From Echiichthys vipera (taxonomy: Eukaryota > Chordata > Actinopteri > Perciformes > Trachinidae), in the NCBI GenBank assembly GCA_963691815.1, contig OY829645.1, forward strand, positions 12,092,556 through 12,156,555: a stretch of DNA of 64,000 bases. Reading direction: 5' to 3'. This document shows positions 58,812 to 64,000 of the stretch, piece after piece; positions within the stretch are counted from its first letter, which is position 1, and each line of letters starts with the position of its first letter. A program made the position numbers and the translations under genes. The notes beneath the pieces are model-generated. The model searched no databases and was not told the DNA's origin. It saw nothing but the letters and a program-made list of their open reading frames with translations.

Positions 58812-59147
58812 TAACACTGCTCCAAATAACACCAAACCTCTGCAGTAGCATGATAAGAGGCCTTACACATGAAGCACCAACATCGGGGTTTATTAAAAGA
58901 GTGTTTTGAAAGGCTTACCTATTCCATTAGTACCAGCTCCTCTTGTAGCAAAGTTCATTCAAGACGAATACAAATACAATCTAAAAGGAAGGCGCCATTG
59001 AGGATGTATTCCAGTGAAACACGTAAACCTTGTGGATTGTGGCAGTTTGGTGAAATATCTTTACCTCCCTTCTATCCGTAGTCAGTTACTGCCGTTGTGC
59101 TTTCTTCTTCAAGCACGCATTCTTTGGGTCAGAAGCTCTTCTGGGAA

Positions 59148-59555
59148 TTAGGAAGTTGTCCTTTTCCAAATGTTTGCTGCAGACACGGTAAGTGTCTCAA
59201 TCGGCGTCTCATTGTACAGATTCAAAATAATAAGCCACAGGTTTATCAGAGCATGGTCATCGTACCACAATGGCAGCCCATGAAAAGTCTCTGAGTTGTA
59301 AGCTTTCGTTTTTGTGTCGCAGCCGGGAAAGATGCAAACACGAACCATTCTGTCTCTCTTCACTTCAAGTTGCAGGCTAGTCGTCTTCACCAGTGCTTTA
59401 CTCACTGTGCGTCTTCTGGCAACACACGCCCCCCCGACCCCTGCTCCCTGACCTCTGGCGTAACGTTTTGGGGCTGCAGGAAAGCTGTGTGGGACTTTTC
59501 GAAACCCTTTACCATCTATTCTTAACTTATATTTCACCAAACTATCAAACCACAA
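59148..59555 (-). pseudogene. THAP zinc-finger fragment (MVRVC start)
   Basis: The - frame of 135 codons contains, from the Met at 59346-59348, MVRVCIFPGCDTKTKAYNS then ETFHGLPLWYDDHALINLWL. This is the N-terminal half of a THAP domain: C-x4-C at the start, then the F-x-x-[LF]P box and a tryptophan helix. The second zinc-ligand pair (C-x2-H) is not in the frame, which ends at 59148, so the next exon would have had to supply it. The 69 codons before the Met are probably untranslated. THAP domains bind DNA in a sequence-specific way and are used by P-element and Kolobok transposases. Confidence 0.7.
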
Positions 59556-61076
59556 AGTTTACGTGTTTTGCTTGAATAAATCATCTCCTTCCTTTTAGAT
59601 TGTATTTGATATCGACTTGAATGGACTTTACTATGAGAGGAGCTATTACAGAGTAGGTAAGTCTTTCAAAACACTCTTTTTTTATAAACTCCTATGTCAC
59701 TAACTACGTTGTTGTTTCTTTGGTAATGTGTAAGGACTCTTCTCATGCTACTGTAGAGGTTTGGTGTTATTTTGAGCAGTATTAGTGGTTAAAAAAGTCT
59801 TTTTAATGTGTTCGAGTCACCGCCCCGAGCTCATCCGTGTTAGCTGCATTTGGCTGTTAGCGACTGTTAGCGACTGTCCTGAATTTCTTCGTTAGTTGTT
59901 CGTGCATGAAAAAAATTGTCTCGATGGCTTCTTTGATGAGTGTATTTGCCTAAAAGAAGCCTGTGATTATTTTACACTGGAATATCACTTTAACTAGCAT
60001 GCTACCATCTAAAAAACATTCTGAAGCAGCCATGAAATGCCAAGGCCTCAGTTGAGCCTTGTATCAAAAGGCATTTGAATACATGCAACACATTTTTCCA
60101 TAGTAAATTTGTGTTCCATCTTTCATCACCAATATATGGACAAAAGACACCGTGTCAACTTACAATGAAAATATTTTGAGTTTTCGGTCCTAAAAGTCCC
60201 CAACTGTGTTAAATAGGGAGAAGCGTTGGTCTTCATAAGCGCAAGGGGCCAGAGGTGCATTTACAAGACTGAATTCTGAAAAGGTGGGAAAATGACCTTT
60301 ATAACATGCCAAGCAATTAACCTGTGGAATTCAGAAAGCATTGTAAAGTAATTTCTGCTATGAAAGGCAGAAATAAACGACTTAAAATGTTATTTAAATG
60401 GCTGGGTGCATTACCTTCTCTAATTTTGCGTAATTAGCGCATAGCAAAGGAAATGCTCACGCAGTTCCCTTAATAATGTGCTTCTATAGAAACATGTGTC
60501 TTGTGATTAAAGCTGAAAGAAAAAAAGGTCTGCTTAATTTTCACGCTGATGAAGCTAAACGAGAGAATGAGAGAGAAGATCTGAGTGGAAAGTAGATTAA
60601 ACTGTTACAGCAGACTTATTAGCATGTGGGTGGCAAAGGTGCAAACATTGTGCTGCACAGTTTGTGGCAATTCAGATGGAAGTCACTGTCTTTTTTTGGA
60701 GAACCAGTTGTTTGTATACTCTCACATGGCCGTCTTCTTTTTCATTCAAGAGAGAGAAAAAAAGCCTCCATTGTGAGCCATCCTTACTGATGCTTCAGTG
60801 TTTACTCAATGATGTGAAGTAGCTTCATGAGAATTTTAAAAGGAAACACAAAGCTAACTTGCTGTGATACAAACGTGAAGAATTTAATTGAATTGCCTCG
60901 CTCAATGTGATAGTGTTCCAATAGAAGTGGGATATGTGTTCAGAGCTTATTCATATAACTTGTATCATCAATCATTTGAAGGGTTTCTTTATTTCCTTGT
61001 GATATTTTGATTGTAGTTTTGAGTAATGTATTTGTTTTACATTAATTGCTTTGTTTTTGTTTGTTTTTTTTCCCAG

Positions 61077-61219
61077 ATAATTTTTCGAACCCAGACTCCT
61101 GCAGATGTGTGAGACTGGGCTCAGAACCAGTGCGGACACTGTTAGTGTTAGACGACTCAGTGTGGGCAAGCTGTGGAAACTCTGTTACAGTCATGGACAT
61201 CTCCAGCCTCACCACTCAG
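61077..61219 (+). CDS. arhgef17: arhgef17 exon: propeller blade
   Basis: Acceptor TTTTTTTTCCCAG; donor GTAAAT at 61220. It completes an Asp codon and reads NFSNPDSCRCVRLGSEPV, RTLLVLDDSVWASCGNSV, TVMDISSLTTQ, ending on a whole codon. G-x-EPVRTLL-x-L-x-D-x-VWASCG-x-x-VTV is a strong ARHGEF17 signature. The next expected block (beginning SFEAHQDE in the mammalian protein) is not found before base 64000, so the following intron is longer than 2.78 kb. Confidence 0.94.
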
Positions 61220-64000
61220 GTAAATGACCACATCATTGCTAAGCACATAATGATACCATTTATCTTGCTACTCAAAAAACCCCTGGCAATTATATTCATT
61301 AAAGAAAAACTGCTTCCCTCTGAGTGCGAGCAAATATTCAAAATTTTTCATTATTTAAATGGGTATTCTTAATTAAAGGGGATTGTTGACTTTAATGACT
61401 TAATTGACTTTATTTCCTTTTTAATACCCGAAGAGCTCTAATATCCAGAAGCTGGGAATAAGTGGGACTGGATGGAAATAGCCATGTTTTGTGGCAAACA
61501 TAGCAAAATATAATACAGTATAGGTTAAATACTATATCCTTACATATAAATAGTCGATATTTGTAGTTTTTTACACTATCTCAGCAACTAAACAGGAAAA
61601 AATAAGGATTATATGACCCATAAGACCCACCTCCCCAGTTGATTAATATTCTGTCTTCACAAAAACATGGTTTGAAGACCTATATGGATGAGTTCGTAAG
61701 TAAAGCTGCTATATAAGGTGCTTTACTTATTTGTCTTGTTGGTTGTTTTGTTTTTTTGTAGCATTTCTGGAAAAATTCCTCTCTCTTCATTTTCTGAAAA
61801 GATTAATGCACGCAGCCTTCAAGAGCCAGCATTGTAATCTGTAATGTCATCAAGATTTACTGCCTGGAGCTGCTGCATAGACAACCAGTCAAACTCCTTG
61901 TAGATTCATACAATGTTTGCTGGAGTTCTGACACAAAAATAAGCTTCATATAGCCGCTCTGAGTTATGGTACAGGAATGTTCACCATTGTCATCAGGAAA
62001 TCATCCTGGGTTTTGTCTCTGTCATACTTTCTATTTTTGCGTAGTCACTCACCAAGGTTTTCATCTTTATCATTAGAGGTGAACCGGGGTGGGAGTGTGG
62101 TAGACAATAATGAATGACAGAAGAAAACTCTTCTGGGTAATGTTAATATGGTATTCAGATACCGAACTGCAAATCATTACCATTTATTAAAGCTCCCAGA
62201 TGTGAGTGTCTGTAAATGGGGAAAGGAGCATGTGCGCTAAGGAAACCTTCCCTGGATAAACAAGTAGAACAAAGGCTGTGGATGGCATGTAAAAAAATCC
62301 CATGCTGAATTTGAAAAAATAGACACACACTAAATAAACAAAATTAATGTGTCATATCCCCATCCTCAAATACATTTGTTTTCCATTTCCATTGTAAATG
62401 AGCTACATTTGCAGAAAAAAACTGAATCAGCAAAGTGGGAAATGTGCAACCTTTATCAACAGATGTTTTGGTTGACCTCATGCCAAATCATAAATAAGCA
62501 GTTTATTAACATTCAGCAAAGTAGCAAACAATTATTTAATCAAAAATGTGGACAGCTGTGTAACCAGAAGGTTTGTGGTTTGAATCCCAGCCCTTGCACT
62601 CTACATGTCAAAGTGTCCTTGGGCAAGAAACCCAAACTGCGTGTAAATGTGCATTTGAATGTTTACCGCTCCTAGTGAGCAGGTGGCACTTTGTGCGGTA
62701 GCTTCTGCCTCCAGTGTATGAATGTGGTGCTAATGGATCAAAGTTGACTTGTTTTGTAAAGCATTTTGAGTGGTTGCTAAGACTAGAAAGTTGCTATTTA
62801 AATGCAGTCCATTATCAAGGAAGTACAAAGTGTGTACATGCATTTACAGGTTTTTCTTTTAAATTTAAATTTGTCAGCTGCTTCCCGGATAATCAATACA
62901 GAGACAGCCACTTATTGAGGCTGCCTGAAGATCCTCATAATCAGGAGTGGGCTGAGCTTGGGATGTCTCCTTTTATTCCTTCACCTCGTTTTTCCTAGTC
63001 CAATCCTCCAGAGACACAGGCTTAATCAGCTGAATGGCCACGCAGTGGAGGCACAGTTCTGGTTCACTGTATCTCCCACAGAGCTTAACAGGTCAGCACT
63101 GGTTACTTCTTTGCTAACCTTGTCTTTCTCACTAATATGGACTCAAGAGGGCTGCGGTGCATATCCCAGATCTGGAGAAGCAGTACTCGGCACCTATAGC
63201 AGGAGATTTGACTTCGAGCAAGGCTAGAGGGTTGTAGACTTATATTAACATCACTTCTTTTCGTTGTTTTCCCTTTTGAATAATTTATCCATGACTATGC
63301 ACTGTGGCCTGTCCAGTTTGAGACCGCTGATCTTTGCACCATACTGCTTGATTTACTCTCTTTTTTAAATCTTAACAGTCAATGCTTTGAGGACACATTA
63401 TTTAAATCTAACAGAAACCCATAGGATCATCACCACTTAAAATGTGTATGTACTCTCAGCTTTGTATATTTGATGTTGGGGATACATTAAAATGACAGGG
63501 CTGACAAAAACTCAATCAATAAAATCGCTACGAGGAAACAGACAGATAAAGATGGCTGAAGGAATGTAGTTATGGACCGTTTTATCAGTCTTAAAATGTA
63601 TTTATCTTATAAAAAGCTCACAAAGCCTCAAAATGACACCTTTGACAGTTTTGACTATTTTAACAAAGGAAATTACCCGGAAACAACTCAGAGTCGCAGC
63701 TCAGTGAAGCTGTAGTTAGGCATAGTGGTGATTTGAGCGTGAAAGTCTGAACCTAACTTTGGGGCAAACATCATGAGTGTCACCATAGTCATTAGACCTT
63801 ATCTTCTGCAGCACCATAAATGTACTTTAAATGCCTGTACAATTCCCTTGGAATCCATGAAGGGGCTCGTTAGCAGCAGGAATCATGGCAGACAATGGGA
63901 ATTTGAAACAGCTTAACTTGGGTGAAAATTTAGAAAAACTCAGTCAGATTCAAAATCAAAATAATTTAACAGAATATAAACATAATTTGATTATTTTCAC
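61220..64000 (+). other. arhgef17: arhgef17 intron (partial, 5' part)
   Basis: Begins with GTAAAT. 61230-62550 and 62820-64000 show no exon, gene or RNA gene. A SINE lies at 62555-62815. The intron continues past the window. Confidence 0.8.
62555..62815 (+). mobile_element. tRNA-derived SINE
   Basis: Starts in a tRNA-like head with 'gtaaccagaaggtttgtggt' and a B box 'ggtttgaatcc' (consensus GGTTCGANNCC), then 'catgtcaaagtgtccttggg', 'gagcaggtggcactttgtgc', 'gtatgaatgtggtgctaatg' and the tail 'tgtaaagcattttgagtgg' with 'ttgctatttaaatgcagtcc'. This is a widespread teleost SINE. Its A box is degraded. RNA polymerase III transcription would need both boxes, so it is probably silent. Confidence 0.85.

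Larger units (their letters stand above)
57959..59989. mobile_element. THAP-domain fold-back DNA transposon (Kolobok-like), TTAA target
   Basis: The ends are inverted: AGTGAAATTCCAGTGTAAAA on the left and AGTGATATTCCAGTGTAAAA on the right (other strand), each flanked by TTAA (57955-57958, 59990-59993). The inverted similarity is not limited to the ends: it extends inward for about 420-490 bp per arm (left to about 59080 excluding the nested insertion; right from about 59497). Between the arms a - strand frame encodes a THAP zinc-finger start. A TTAA target together with a THAP domain fits the Kolobok superfamily; piggyBac also uses TTAA but has no THAP domain and different ends. Confidence 0.78.
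56332..61076 (+). other. arhgef17: arhgef17 intron, about 4.7 kb
   Basis: Bounded by GTAAGG at 56332 and 'ttttttttcccag' at 61076. 56340-57954 and 59994-61070 hold no gene or repeat that I can name. The 2.03-kb fold-back transposon takes up 57959-59989. Confidence 0.9.

Noticed and set aside
59601..59655. Apparent small exon ('ccttttag' acceptor and 'gtaggtaagt' donor)
   Set aside because: It lies in the right arm of the fold-back element and matches the left arm in inverted form; inserting it would break the phase between 56331 and 61077.
63370..63420. Possible next arhgef17 exon after 'cttaacag' ('tcaatgctttgaggac')
   Set aside because: None of the three frames gives the expected conserved block that follows the 61077 exon, and there is no good donor.

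Overview
The window is vertebrate nuclear DNA from a bony fish, probably a spiny-rayed (percomorph-like) teleost. The evidence is the exon-intron structure of the one host gene, the mix of transposable elements (PIF/Harbinger, hAT, L2, Rex1-like, RTE-like, Penelope-like and chromodomain Ty3/Gypsy), tRNA-derived SINEs of fish type, and very long (CA)n/(GT)n microsatellites. No bacterial-type operons, CRISPR arrays or intact tRNA/rRNA genes are visible.

The backbone is a single host gene on the + strand. Six coding exons (8045-8145, 19190-19311, 49360-49446, 55083-55294, 56174-56331, 61077-61219) splice in frame with matching phases. Together they encode a continuous internal piece of a Rho guanine-nucleotide exchange factor that I recognise as ARHGEF17 (TEM4/p164-RhoGEF): the end of the catalytic/PH region and the first part of the C-terminal WD40-like propeller. 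The 5' part of the gene (DH domain and start codon) and the 3' end lie outside the window. Everything else lies in introns, one of them about 30 kb long.

Region by region. 1-8044: upstream intron with a CT/CA microsatellite, a Harbinger transposase fragment, a 5'-truncated gypsy element ending in a candidate LTR, and a LINE C-terminal fragment. 8146-19189: an 81-unit CA repeat starting at intron base +6, a TG microsatellite, a 1.56-kb Harbinger element with internal duplications, and an RTE-like LINE that has lost its catalytic block. 19312-49359: a transposon-rich intron holding a 3.2-kb hAT with a perfect 8-bp target duplication and a Rex1-like LINE inside it, two Harbinger-type elements carrying a Myb/SANT-like exon, two smaller hAT elements, an L2 element with an ORF1 esterase, a second and third LINE piece, a Penelope-like element arranged as an inverted pair, and next to it an orphan open frame for a membrane protein with 19-residue repeats. 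It also holds a small inverted-repeat element containing telomeric repeats. 49447-64000: a second Rex1-like copy in inverted orientation, the last four exons, a TTAA-flanked THAP-domain fold-back transposon with a nested Harbinger MITE, and a tRNA-type SINE.

The points most worth following up are the orphan repeat-bearing membrane-protein exon (38399-38911), the THAP fold-back element whose right arm preserves the empty site of the insertion in its left arm (57959-59989), and CA repeats placed directly behind two splice donors of the host gene.
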